Assembly (NCBI RefSeq): GCF_021538675.1
Contig: NZ_JAJUKH010000013.1
Location: 1-64,000, forward strand
Source: Paenarthrobacter sp. AR 02
GTDB lineage: Bacteria; Actinomycetota; Actinomycetes; Actinomycetales; Micrococcaceae
Reading direction: 5' to 3'
Length of the DNA: 64,000 nucleotides
The notes beneath the pieces were generated by a model, which saw nothing but the letters and a program-made list of their open reading frames with translations, was not told where the DNA came from and did not search any database. This document shows, piece by piece, positions 1 through 8,100 of the stretch (position 1 is its first letter; each line of letters begins with the position of its first letter). The position numbers and the translations under genes are program-made.

Positions 1-621
1 GGCGCGGAGGAACTGTGCCGTGTTCGGGTACCCGTCATCGAGCAGGGCCGCGTCCCCGGTCCGGGCGACCGCAGGAGCGTCGCTGCCCTGAGCGGCCTGA
101 GCGGCCTGAGCGGCCTGAGCGGCCTGACCGGCCTTACTGGTGACAGCGTGCTCCTGAATGCCCGGGGCGTCAGTCCATCCCGTGCGCCAGCCGGGTTCGG
201 CTGAGGACTGGGCGCCTCGAGCTTCATTCCGGGTCCGTTCCACCGCATGGGCCGCTACGACCTGCAAATACTCCAACGACCGCGACAGCTCCTCCACCCG
301 ACCAGCAAAATCCGCAGCCGCCTGGAAACCCAGCAGCCCGGCCTCGGTCGTGGCTGTGGTGCGCAGTTCTTCCACCGCCGAGGCACTTTCCTCCAACCAA
401 TGTGAAAGGTCGCCCGGCCGGGCGGTGGTGTCTGGTCCATCAGGGGTCCATGGGATAGGGGAGGCGGTCGCTGGGGAGGTCGTCGCTGGTGAGGCCGGAC
501 CGTCGAAACTCGTTGTTGCGGGACCCTGACTCGTTGCAGGACCCTGACCGGAGGCAGCAAGCAGAGTGCCGGCGCCCGACGAATCCGTCCGCCGCTCCAT
601 CACCTGCCCGTCGCTGTCCAT
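1..621 (-). CDS. DUF222 / HNH endonuclease-type protein, N-terminal part (cut by window edge)
   Basis: The frame is open from an ATG at 621 down to base 1, giving 207 residues; the C-terminus lies outside the window. The first ~65 residues are low-complexity Ala/Thr/Ser/Pro. They are followed by a helical stretch (SHWLEESASAVEELR, then GLLGFQAAADFAGRVEELSR) of the kind that opens DUF222 proteins, which usually end in an HNH nuclease domain (the mycobacterial 13E12 family is related). The nuclease part cannot be seen, so activity is inferred from family habit only. A 9-bp tandem repeat encodes a QAA run near residue 165. No strong Shine-Dalgarno precedes the ATG. Family call is moderately sure; function in the cell is unknown. 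Confidence 0.7.
   Translation of the reverse strand, partial: MDSDGQVMERRTDSSGAGTLLAASGQGPATSQGPATTSFDGPASPATTSPATASPIPWTPDGPDTTARPGDLSHWLEESASAVEELRTTATTEAGLLGFQAAADFAGRVEELSRSLEYLQVVAAHAVERTRNEARGAQSSAEPGWRTGWTDAPGIQEHAVTSKAGQAAQAAQAAQAAQGSDAPAVARTGDAALLDDGYPNTAQFLRA
91..126. repeat. 9-bp tandem repeat, four perfect copies, inside the DUF222 gene
   Basis: The unit agcggcctg occurs four times without a mismatch, and a fifth degenerate copy (accggcctt) follows. On the coding (minus) strand it encodes a repeated Gln-Ala-Ala tripeptide. Because 9 is a multiple of 3, copy-number change would lengthen or shorten the linker without breaking the frame. Confidence 0.9.
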
Positions 622-690
622 AGGAAAACCCTGTCACCCCGAACCCCCTACAGATCAGCCCCCAACCGGCCTATGTGGAAAACCACGTGC

Positions 691-707
691 CGGCGTAACC
701 AACGCCG
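691..707. terminator. small hairpin between the TetR gene and the DUF222 gene
   Basis: CGGCGT and ACGCCG pair around a 5-nt loop (aacca). It lies about 30 bp beyond the stop of the TetR gene, in the 115-bp gap before the DUF222 gene. There is no T tract, so termination is only a possibility. Confidence 0.3.
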
Positions 708-736
708 TGCCCAGCGGCTCGCGTGCGGGCACCTAC

Positions 737-1366
737 CTACGCGGTCAGCGCCGCAAATGCCATCTGTTCGAGGATGGGTCGGGCTGATTTCGTGGCGATC
801 TTCCTCCCGTGGTGGCGCACTGAGTGTGGGGTGGAGTTGATCAAGCCAAAGGCGGCATGGGCGCGTACCCGGAGCTCGGCGGTGTCGGTGCCTGTGTGGA
901 TTTTCCCGAGGACTCCCACCCAGGTCTCAACGTAGGAGCGCTGCAACTGCCGTACTTCGGCCTGGTCGGCATCGCCGAGGCTGCTGAAATCCCGGTCCTG
1001 CACACGGATGACGTCGGGGTTGCTCAGGGCAAAGTCCACTTGGAACCGGATCAAACCCCGCAGGGCTTCCGTGGGAGTTCCAGCGTCCGAGACCACTCGC
1101 AGTCCGCCGTCCAGGAGGTCCCGGCTAACGCTGAGGAGCAGTTCGCCAAGCACGGCTTGTTTGCCGGGAAAATGGCGGTACACAGCGGGTCCACTGACGC
1201 CTGCTGCTGCGCCGAGGTCCTCAAGGGACACCCGGCTGAAGCCGTTTTCCGCGAACAGCCCTGCGGCGGCGGACAGCAAAGCCAACCTGCGTAGCTCCTT
1301 TGCGTGGCTGCGTTGCGTCATGGCAGTGCGGCTACCGTCGGTGCTTGTTTCCGGGCCTACGGTCAC
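737..1366 (-). CDS. TetR-family regulator of the leucine/isovalerate operon
   Basis: A 209-residue TetR-type repressor. The N-terminal helix-turn-helix is clear (ALLSAAAGLFAENGF, then VSGPAVYRHFPGKQAVL), and the C-terminal ligand domain is of the kind seen in regulators of acyl-CoA metabolism. I start it at GTG 1366, because AAGGAGGA (1371-1378 on the complement) sits 4 nt upstream; an upstream GTG at 1387 and an internal ATG at 1321 are alternatives. It is transcribed divergently from the carboxylase operon across ~120 bp containing repeated CTAACC(T/G)AAAT boxes. It most likely represses that operon and itself, with an acyl-CoA from leucine breakdown as a plausible inducer. The mycobacterial equivalent locus also has a divergent TetR gene. 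Ligand and target are inferred. Confidence 0.85.
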   Translation of the reverse strand: MTVGPETSTDGSRTAMTQRSHAKELRRLALLSAAAGLFAENGFSRVSLEDLGAAAGVSGPAVYRHFPGKQAVLGELLLSVSRDLLDGGLRVVSDAGTPTEALRGLIRFQVDFALSNPDVIRVQDRDFSSLGDADQAEVRQLQRSYVETWVGVLGKIHTGTDTAELRVRAHAAFGLINSTPHSVRHHGRKIATKSARPILEQMAFAALTA

Positions 1367-1403
1367 GTTCTCCTCCTTGGCGCCCACGCCGGCAGAGCGG
1401 GCG

Positions 1404-1471
1404 TTGCTGTGCTGGACATCACAGTTAATAAAGACTAACCTAAATTTCAGTTACGTGGCACTAACCGAAAT
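1404..1471 (+). promoter_or_regulatory. divergent promoter/operator of the leucine catabolism operon
   Basis: Two near-identical direct repeats, actaacctaaat (1434-1445) and actaaccgaaat (1460-1471), are spaced 26 bp apart, and TAAC/GTTA half-sites also form inverted pairs here. A possible promoter for the rightward operon is TTGCTG (1404-1409) with TAATAA (1426-1431), a 16-bp spacer, which would place the repeats at and just after the start of transcription. The stretch is AT-rich compared with its surroundings. Operator assignment to the adjacent TetR protein is inference. Confidence 0.45.
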
Positions 1472-1486
1472 GGCCTGTGGCCGGGA

Positions 1487-3112
1487 ATGGAACAGGGGTC
1501 GATGGAGACAATCGCCAGCTTGACGGGAACCGCCAGCGGCACGTTTGAGGCCAACGAGGAAGCGCAGCGGGCCCTGGTCGAGGAGTTAAAGAACCGCTTG
1601 GCAACAGCGGCATTGGGCGGGCCCGCAGCCTCCCGCGAACGCCACATCAAGAGGGGCAAGCTTCTCCCCAGGGAACGTATCGATTACTTGTTGGACGAGG
1701 GAAGCCCATTCCTGGAGATCGCACCCTTGGCCGCAAATGGAATGTACAATGACGATTCGCCCGGTGCCGGTGTCATCGCAGGCATTGGACTCGTTCATGG
1801 CCGCCACGTCCTGGTCATTTCCAACGACGCGACGGTCAAGGGCGGGACCTACTACCCGATGACTGTGAAAAAGCATCTCCGGGCCCAGGAGATCGCGTTG
1901 GAGAACAAGCTCCCGTGTATCTACCTGGTGGATTCAGGCGGGGCGTTCCTGCCCAAGCAGGATGAGGTCTTCCCCGACAAGGAGCATTTCGGCCGGATCT
2001 TCTACAACCAGGCCCGGATGTCCGCGGCGAAGATCCCACAGATCGCCTCCGTGATGGGTTCGTGCACCGCGGGTGGGGCCTACGTCCCCGCGATGAGCGA
2101 CGAGACGGTGATCGTCCGCAACCAGGGGACCATCTTCCTGGGCGGCCCGCCCCTGGTTAAGGCCGCCATCGGCGAAATTGTCACTGCGGAAGAACTCGGC
2201 GGCGGTGAGGTACATTCCCGGATTTCCGGGGTGACGGACCACCTGGCGGAAAACGACCAGCACGCACTGGAAATCGTCCGGGACATCGTGGCGACGTTGC
2301 CGAAGCCGGCACAGCCTGCGTGGGACGTGCTCGACGTCGTCCTGCCGCCTTTGGCCGAACAGGCGGAGCTTTACGGTGTGGTTCCCACAGACGTCAACGC
2401 CCAGTACGACGTCCGCGAAGTCATTGCCCGGCTGGTGGATGGCTCCGAGTTCCATGAATTCAAGAAAAACTACGGCACCACTCTGGTCACCGGGTTTGCG
2501 CATTTGCATGGGCATCCCGTGGGCATCGTCGCCAACAACGGTGTCCTGTTCAGCGAGTCCTCACTCAAGGGCGCCCACTTCATTGAGCTCTGCGACCAGC
2601 GGGGAATCCCACTGATCTTCCTGCAGAACCTCTCCGGTTTCATGGTGGGCAAGGACTATGAGCAAGGTGGCATCGCCAAGAACGGTGCCAAGATGGTCAC
2701 CGCGGTGGCAACGGCCCGCGTACCAAAACTGACCGTGGTTATTGGCGGTTCCTTTGGTGCCGGCAACTACTCGATGTGCGGCCGGGCGTACTCGCCGCGG
2801 TTCCTCTGGATGTGGCCCGCCGCCCGTATTTCCGTCATGGGCGGCAACCAGGCATCCAGCGTCCTGGCGACGGTCAAAAGGGACCAGTATGAGGCTGCCG
2901 GCCAGGAATGGTCCGCGGAAGACGAAGAGGCGTTCAAGGCGCCCATCAAGCAACAGTACGAAGACCAGGGGAGTCCGTACTATTCCACCGCCCGGCTGTG
3001 GGATGACGGCATTATCGATCCCGCCGATACCCGCCGTGTCCTGGGCCTGGCACTTGACGTCGTCTCCCGCCAACAACTGCCCGAGACCTCCTTCGGCCTC
3101 TTCAGGATGTGA
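1487..3112 (+). CDS. liuB: methylcrotonoyl-CoA carboxylase, carboxyltransferase (beta) subunit
   Basis: A 541-residue carboxyltransferase subunit of the AccD/MCC-beta/PCC-beta family, full length for methylcrotonoyl-CoA carboxylase beta (~535). It would transfer carboxyl from biotin to 3-methylcrotonyl-CoA to give 3-methylglutaconyl-CoA. Family features seen are HIKRGKLLPRERID near the N-terminus, VDSGGAFLP and SCTAGGAYVPAMSDE in the N-terminal crotonase half, and GAGNYSMCGRAYSPRF in the C-terminal half. The ATG at 1487 has only GGGA next to it; ATG 1502, with AGGGG 3 nt upstream, is an equally good start. First gene of the operon, and the biotin subunit starts at its stop codon. Choice of MCC over propionyl/geranyl-CoA carboxylase rests on the neighbours. 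Confidence 0.88.
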   Translation: MEQGSMETIASLTGTASGTFEANEEAQRALVEELKNRLATAALGGPAASRERHIKRGKLLPRERIDYLLDEGSPFLEIAPLAANGMYNDDSPGAGVIAGIGLVHGRHVLVISNDATVKGGTYYPMTVKKHLRAQEIALENKLPCIYLVDSGGAFLPKQDEVFPDKEHFGRIFYNQARMSAAKIPQIASVMGSCTAGGAYVPAMSDETVIVRNQGTIFLGGPPLVKAAIGEIVTAEELGGGEVHSRISGVTDHLAENDQHALEIVRDIVATLPKPAQPAWDVLDVVLPPLAEQAELYGVVPTDVNAQYDVREVIARLVDGSEFHEFKKNYGTTLVTGFAHLHGHPVGIVANNGVLFSESSLKGAHFIELCDQRGIPLIFLQNLSGFMVGKDYEQGGIAKNGAKMVTAVATARVPKLTVVIGGSFGAGNYSMCGRAYSPRFLWMWPAARISVMGGNQASSVLATVKRDQYEAAGQEWSAEDEEAFKAPIKQQYEDQGSPYYSTARLWDDGIIDPADTRRVLGLALDVVSRQQLPETSFGLFRM

Positions 3113-3114
3113 CC

Positions 3115-5373
3115 ATGACCCTCCCGACATCAACCAAGACCCAGCACGCAAGCCCAACCCCGCAGGCAAACCCAACCGCGAAAGCAACGGCACCCCGGAC
3201 CTTCAACGCCGTCTTGGTGGCCAACAGGGGCGAGATCGCCTGCCGGGTCATCCGGACGCTAAAGAAGATGGGCATCCGCTCCGTCGCCGTGTATTCGGAC
3301 GTCGATAAGCACGCAAAGCATGTAACGCTTGCCGATACCGCGGTAGCTATTGGAGGTACAGCACCCGCAGAGAGCTACCTTCGGATCGACACCATCATCG
3401 AGGCGTGCCGTCGCAGTGGGGCCGATGCCGTCCACCCTGGTTACGGCTTCCTGTCAGAGAACGTTGAATTCGCTAAAGCTTTGGACGCCGCGGGCATTAC
3501 GTTCATCGGCCCTGGGATCGGTGCCATCGAGGTGATGGGCGACAAGATCCGGTCGAAAAACCACGTCATGGCCTACGACGTCCCATGCGTACCCGGCATC
3601 GCCAAGCCCGGGCTCACGGACCAGGAACTGATTGATGCTGCTCCGGGAGTGGGCTTTCCCCTGCTCATCAAGCCTTCAGCGGGCGGCGGCGGCAAGGGCA
3701 TGCACGTGGTGGAACGGCTGGAAGACATGCCCGCCACACTCCTCACGGCCAGGCGCGTTGCTGCATCTGCCTTCGGGGACGACACACTCTTCCTGGAACG
3801 CCTCATCCGGGCTCCCAGGCACATTGAAGTGCAGGTCCTGGCGGACAACCATGGCAACGTCATTCACCTCGGCGAGCGCGAATGCTCGCTGCAACGCCGG
3901 CATCAAAAGGTCATCGAGGAAGCCCCGTCGGCGCTTTTCGAAGCACTGCCTGACGGCCAGGCGCAGCGGGAGCGGATCGGTGAGGCTGCATGCCAGGCGG
4001 CGCGGAGCGTCAATTACAGCGGCGCCGGCACAGTGGAGTTCCTGGTCTCGGACGAGCACCCGGACGAGTTCTTTTTCATGGAAATGAATACCCGGCTGCA
4101 GGTGGAGCACCCCGTCACGGAGATGGTCACGGGCGTCGACCTCGTTGAATGGCAGGTGCGGATCGCCGCCGGTGAGGTGCTCACCGTCGCGCAGTCCGAC
4201 GTCGTGCTTAACGGCCACGCCGTTGAGGCGCGTGTCTACGCCGAGGTGCCCGAGCGGAATTTCATGCCGTCGATGGGGCGTGTCGTGGCGCTGGCCGAGC
4301 AGGGTGCTGTCGATTCATCAGTGTCAGGAGTGCAGTACGGGCATGCCAGCGTCCGGATCGACTCTGCCATGCGTGAGGGTTTGGAGATCACCGGCGACTA
4401 CGACCCCATGCTTGCCAAAGTCATTGCGTGGGGCGAGGACCGCGCGGCGGCGCTGGATACCCTCGATGCGGCCCTGGAGCGTTACACGTTGCTTGGTGTC
4501 AATACGAACGTCGAGTACCTGCGGCTGCTCATCAATGATTCCGCGGTCCGCGCCGGGCATTTGGATACGGGGCTGATCGAACGGAAACTCCCGTCCATGG
4601 CGTTCCGGCACGCGGGGCCGAACGAGCTGATCGCGGCCGCCCTCACGCTGTGGATGGATCGCACTGGTGCGACGCTGGCCGGCAACGCCTGGAAGGTTCC
4701 TGACGCTTGGCGGGTGGGCGCCCCTGCCGCCTGGACGGCGACGTTGGGTGTTCGGGAAGGTGCCATGGCTACGGTGTCCGTCACCGAACACAACGGTGCC
4801 CTCACGGCAAGGATCGACGGCGGCGACCCCTACAGTGCCACTGTGGTGGAACGCAGCGGCGACTGCATCGTCCTGGAGCTCGACGGCGGTCTCCTCACCT
4901 ACGCGGTGGGCGTGGCGCCGGGCGCCGTCCCGGAGCTGTTCGTAGGCAACGACGGCTGGGCTTGCCGCTTTGAGGTCCTGAACCGTGCCGAACGGCTGCG
5001 TCGGATACTCGCCGGCATCCAGCGCGAAGAGGGTGCCGCTGATCCGGAGGTGCGCTCACCGATGCCCGGAACGGTGGTGTCCCTGTCTGTCGCTGATGGC
5101 GACCTGGTGGAAGAGGGCCAGGTGCTCCTGGCCGTCGAAGCCATGAAGATGGAGCACCAACTGGTGGCGTCGGTCGCTGGGACGGTGCATCTGGGCAGCA
5201 AACCCGGGGACTTGGTCAAAGCAGACCAAGTTCTCGCCACCATTCACGTAGCCGCCGGCACAGACAAGGCCGGCACAGACAAAGCCGGCACAGACAAAGC
5301 CGGCACAGACAAGGCCGGCACAGACAAGAGCAGCACGGCACAGACCAGCACAGACAAGGAAGTCCAGCCATGA
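3115..5373 (+). CDS. liuD: methylcrotonoyl-CoA carboxylase, biotin carboxylase/biotin carrier (alpha) subunit
   Basis: A ~752-residue fusion of biotin carboxylase (VANRGEIACRVIRT at the N-terminus; GGGGKGM glycine loop; MEMNTRLQVEHPVTE) and a C-terminal biotinyl domain with the EAMKMEH motif (biotin-accepting lysine codon 5146-5148). It carboxylates its own biotin with ATP and bicarbonate and hands it to the beta subunit. I prefer ATG 3115, because AGGA (3104-3107) is 7 nt upstream; an in-frame GTG at 3109 overlapping the previous stop is possible. After the biotinyl domain there is an unusual hydrophilic tail made of five AGTDK repeats plus related sequence, not expected for the family. The next gene overlaps by ATGA. 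Confidence 0.9.
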   Translation: MTLPTSTKTQHASPTPQANPTAKATAPRTFNAVLVANRGEIACRVIRTLKKMGIRSVAVYSDVDKHAKHVTLADTAVAIGGTAPAESYLRIDTIIEACRRSGADAVHPGYGFLSENVEFAKALDAAGITFIGPGIGAIEVMGDKIRSKNHVMAYDVPCVPGIAKPGLTDQELIDAAPGVGFPLLIKPSAGGGGKGMHVVERLEDMPATLLTARRVAASAFGDDTLFLERLIRAPRHIEVQVLADNHGNVIHLGERECSLQRRHQKVIEEAPSALFEALPDGQAQRERIGEAACQAARSVNYSGAGTVEFLVSDEHPDEFFFMEMNTRLQVEHPVTEMVTGVDLVEWQVRIAAGEVLTVAQSDVVLNGHAVEARVYAEVPERNFMPSMGRVVALAEQGAVDSSVSGVQYGHASVRIDSAMREGLEITGDYDPMLAKVIAWGEDRAAALDTLDAALERYTLLGVNTNVEYLRLLINDSAVRAGHLDTGLIERKLPSMAFRHAGPNELIAAALTLWMDRTGATLAGNAWKVPDAWRVGAPAAWTATLGVREGAMATVSVTEHNGALTARIDGGDPYSATVVERSGDCIVLELDGGLLTYAVGVAPGAVPELFVGNDGWACRFEVLNRAERLRRILAGIQREEGAADPEVRSPMPGTVVSLSVADGDLVEEGQVLLAVEAMKMEHQLVASVAGTVHLGSKPGDLVKADQVLATIHVAAGTDKAGTDKAGTDKAGTDKAGTDKSSTAQTSTDKEVQP
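5254..5328 (+). repeat. 15-bp tandem repeat (five copies) coding the AGTDK tail of the biotin subunit
   Basis: Five head-to-tail 15-bp units gccggcacagacaa(g/a) differ only at the last base. They encode AGTDK x5 directly after the biotinyl domain and are followed by degenerate units (SSTAQ, TSTDK). The near-identity of the copies points to recent slippage expansion in frame. Confidence 0.95.
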
Positions 5374-6533
5374 GCACCTTTGAACTCAACGAGGAATACC
5401 AGGACCTGAGCGACTCCGTCCGGGAGTTCGCCGACGAGGTGGTAGCCCCTGTCTCGGCAAAGCACGACGAGGAGCACAGCTTTCCCTACGAGGTCGTCAA
5501 GCAGATGGGGGAGATGGGGCTCTTCGGGTTGCCGTTCCCGGAAGAGTTCGGCGGCATGGGCGGAGACTACTTTGCTCTCGCGTTGGCGTTGGAACAGCTG
5601 GGCCGGGTGGACCAGTCAGTCGCCATCACTTTGGAAGCGGGTGTTTCCTTGGGTGCCATGCCTGTCTACCGCTTCGGCACTGATGAGCAAAAGGAGAGGT
5701 GGCTCCCGGAGCTGGCATCCGGGCGTTCCCTGGCCGGTTTTGGCTTGACGGAGCGCGAGGCTGGTTCCGATGCCGGAGGCACCAAGACCCACGCGCACAC
5801 GGAAAACGGCGAGTGGGTCATCAACGGCAGCAAGGAGTTCATCACCAACTCCGGTACGGACATCACCACCCTGGTCACGGTCACCGCCGTCACCGGCACC
5901 CAGGAGAAGGCGGACGGCGGCACCAAGAAGGAGATCTCCACCATCCTTGTGCCCACCGACACGCCCGGTTTTACCGCCGAAAAGCCGTACAACAAGGTGG
6001 GTTGGAACGCATCCGACACCCACCCGCTCACCCTGGACAATGTCCGCGTCCCGGAAGCGAACCTCCTGGGCGAGCGCGGCCGCGGGTACGCAAACTTCCT
6101 GTCCATCCTGGACGAGGGACGCATCGCCATTGCCGCCCTCGCCACCGGCGCAGCCCAGGGTTGCGTGGACCTTTCCGTGAGGTATGCCAAGGAACGCAGT
6201 GCTTTTGGGCAGAACATCGGCAAGTACCAGGCCATCCAGTTCAAGATTGCCCGGATGCAGGCCAGGGCCCACACAGCACGCCTGGCGTACTACGACGCGG
6301 CCTCCAGGATGCTGGCAGGGAAGCCGTTCAAGACCGAAGCGGCCATAGCTAAGATGGTCGCAGGCGAGGCAGCCATGGACAACGCGCGGGACGCCACCCA
6401 GGTGTTCGGCGGCTATGGCTTCATCAACGAATTCACGGTGGCACGCCATTACCGCGACTCCAAGATCCTTGAAGTCGGTGAGGGCACCACCGAGGTCCAG
6501 TTGATGCTGATCGCCCGTGAGCTGGGTCTGTAA
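5370..6533 (+). CDS. liuA: acyl-CoA dehydrogenase, probably isovaleryl-CoA / branched-chain
   Basis: A 387-residue FAD acyl-CoA dehydrogenase (FGLTEREAGSD flavin-binding region; YAKERSAFGQ; QVFGGYGFINEFTVARHYRD). In this operon the expected reaction is isovaleryl-CoA to 3-methylcrotonyl-CoA, with electrons passing to ETF. The C-terminal motif is GEGTTEVQ, with a Glu (E371) at the place used by medium-chain and short/branched-chain enzymes. Classical human isovaleryl-CoA dehydrogenase uses a Glu elsewhere and lacks this one. Substrate range may therefore be broader (2-methylbutyryl- or isobutyryl-CoA). The gene starts inside the stop of the carboxylase gene (ATGA), so the two are translationally coupled. 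Confidence 0.85.
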   Translation: MSTFELNEEYQDLSDSVREFADEVVAPVSAKHDEEHSFPYEVVKQMGEMGLFGLPFPEEFGGMGGDYFALALALEQLGRVDQSVAITLEAGVSLGAMPVYRFGTDEQKERWLPELASGRSLAGFGLTEREAGSDAGGTKTHAHTENGEWVINGSKEFITNSGTDITTLVTVTAVTGTQEKADGGTKKEISTILVPTDTPGFTAEKPYNKVGWNASDTHPLTLDNVRVPEANLLGERGRGYANFLSILDEGRIAIAALATGAAQGCVDLSVRYAKERSAFGQNIGKYQAIQFKIARMQARAHTARLAYYDAASRMLAGKPFKTEAAIAKMVAGEAAMDNARDATQVFGGYGFINEFTVARHYRDSKILEVGEGTTEVQLMLIARELGL

Positions 6534-6553
6534 CCGTACGGGAAGGATCAAGG

Positions 6554-7345
6554 ATGATTGACAAGGTTGTTGCCAGCGCCGCGGAAGCGGTGCGGGACAT
6601 CCCCGACGGCGCCTCGCTCGCCGTCGGAGGTTTTGGCCTGTGCGGTATTCCCGTGGCATTGATCGATGCGCTCCACAGCCAAGGCACTACGGACCTGGAG
6701 ACCGTGAGCAACAACTGCGGGGTGGATGACTGGGGTTTGGGCATCCTCCTCAAGGACGGCCGCATCCGACGCACCATCAGCTCATATGTTGGCGAAAACA
6801 AAGAGTTCGCCCGGCAATACCTGGCAGGGGAGTTGGAGGTGGTCCTCACCCCGCAGGGCACGCTGGCTGAGAAGCTTCGCGCCGGCGGTGCCGGTATCCC
6901 GGCGTTCTTCACCAAGGCCGGTGTGGGAACCCAGGTGTCCGAAGGCGGACTTCCGCAAAAGTACGACGCCGACGGGAACGTTGCGATCGCCTCCTCGCCC
7001 AAGGAAGTCCGCACCTTCAACGGCGCCGACTACGTCCTGGAGGAATCGCTGACCCCGGACTTCGGGCTTGTCCATGCGTGGAAGGGCGACCGGCACGGCA
7101 ACCTTGTGTTCCATGCGACGGCCATGAACTTCAATCCCCTGTGCGCGATGGCGGCCAGGACCACCATTGCCGAGGTCGAAGAACTCGTCGAACCCGGTGA
7201 ACTGGACCCGGAACACATCCACACGCCGGGTATCTTCGTGCAGCGCGTGGTGGTGGCGCCGTCTACCGAAAAGCGGATCGAGAAGCGGACTGTCGCCTTG
7301 GGGGCACCGGCGTCCGACGGTACGAGCGAACAGGCAGGAGCCTAG
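6554..7345 (+). CDS. scoA: 3-oxoacid CoA-transferase, subunit A
   Basis: A 263-residue CoA-transferase family I subunit A. The N-terminal SLAVGGFGLCGIPVALIDAL carries the glycine-rich loop of this subunit, followed by LETVSNNCG and the RRTISSYVGENKEF segment. With the next gene it would activate acetoacetate (the end product of leucine breakdown) using succinyl-CoA as CoA donor. AAGGATCAAGG upstream gives a reasonable ribosome binding site. It lies 20 bp after the dehydrogenase and 2 bp before subunit B. In M. tuberculosis scoA/scoB (Rv2504c/Rv2503c) sit in the same leucine locus, which supports the assignment over butyrate or adipate CoA transferases. Confidence 0.9.
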   Translation: MIDKVVASAAEAVRDIPDGASLAVGGFGLCGIPVALIDALHSQGTTDLETVSNNCGVDDWGLGILLKDGRIRRTISSYVGENKEFARQYLAGELEVVLTPQGTLAEKLRAGGAGIPAFFTKAGVGTQVSEGGLPQKYDADGNVAIASSPKEVRTFNGADYVLEESLTPDFGLVHAWKGDRHGNLVFHATAMNFNPLCAMAARTTIAEVEELVEPGELDPEHIHTPGIFVQRVVVAPSTEKRIEKRTVALGAPASDGTSEQAGA

Positions 7346-7347
7346 CC

Positions 7348-8100
7348 ATGGAATCGAACAGTCTCCAGGACATCCCGCCCCGTCCCGAAGCCGTGCGTCA
7401 CGAGTACCGGCGCGCCGACGTCGAACATCACGAAGCCAAAGGCTGGACCCGCAACGAACTGGCGGCGCGGGTCGCCCAGGAGCTGGCCAACGGCCAGTAT
7501 GTGAACCTGGGAATCGGGATGCCAACCCTGATCCCCAACTACATTCCGGACGGTGTGGAAGTCATTCTCCATTCCGAGAACGGCATCCTCGGTGTCGGTC
7601 CCTACCCGGCAGAGGACAGGGTGGACCCCGACCTCATCAACGCCGGCAAGGAGACCGTCACCACCAACGCGGGCGCGGCGTTTTTCGATTCGGCGTCGTC
7701 CTTCGGCATGATCCGCGGCGGGCATGTGGACGTTGCTGTCCTGGGCGCCATGGAGGTGGCTGCCAACGGCGACCTCGCCAACTGGATGATTCCGGGCAAG
7801 ATGGTGAAGGGGATGGGCGGCGCCATGGACCTGGTGTTCGGCGCCAAGAAGGTCATCGTGATGATGGAGCACGTGGACCGGAGCGGCAGGCCGAAGATCG
7901 TCCAAAGCTGCACCCTTCCGCTGACGGGCAAAGGCTGCGTGGACCGCATCATTACGGACCTCGCGGTGATCGACGTTGTCAAGGACGAAGGCGATCCGCG
8001 TTTGGTGCTGCGCGAGCTGGCCCCGAACGTCAGTCTCGACGACGTCGTTGCCGCTACGGGGGCCGAGCTGTTCGAGGAAGACCAGGAGCTGACCGTATGA
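7348..8100 (+). CDS. scoB: 3-oxoacid CoA-transferase, subunit B
   Basis: A 250-residue CoA-transferase subunit B. The segment containing the catalytic glutamate is visible as VILHSENGILGVG, preceded by the YVNLGIGMPT loop typical of the B subunit. GGHVDVAVLGAMEV and IPGKMVKGMGGAMDL are also conserved. The first ~45 residues form a charged extension before the conserved domain, so an internal start is possible, although ATG 7348 follows the end of subunit A by only 2 bp and AGGAG lies just upstream. The stop overlaps the start of the MaoC gene (ATGA). Confidence 0.9.
   Translation: MESNSLQDIPPRPEAVRHEYRRADVEHHEAKGWTRNELAARVAQELANGQYVNLGIGMPTLIPNYIPDGVEVILHSENGILGVGPYPAEDRVDPDLINAGKETVTTNAGAAFFDSASSFGMIRGGHVDVAVLGAMEVAANGDLANWMIPGKMVKGMGGAMDLVFGAKKVIVMMEHVDRSGRPKIVQSCTLPLTGKGCVDRIITDLAVIDVVKDEGDPRLVLRELAPNVSLDDVVAATGAELFEEDQELTV

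Noticed and set aside
7167..8096. Upstream extension of the MaoC reading frame across scoA/scoB
   Set aside because: Arg/Gly-rich frame-shifted sequence of the CoA transferase genes; the MaoC protein begins at the ATGA overlap (8097).
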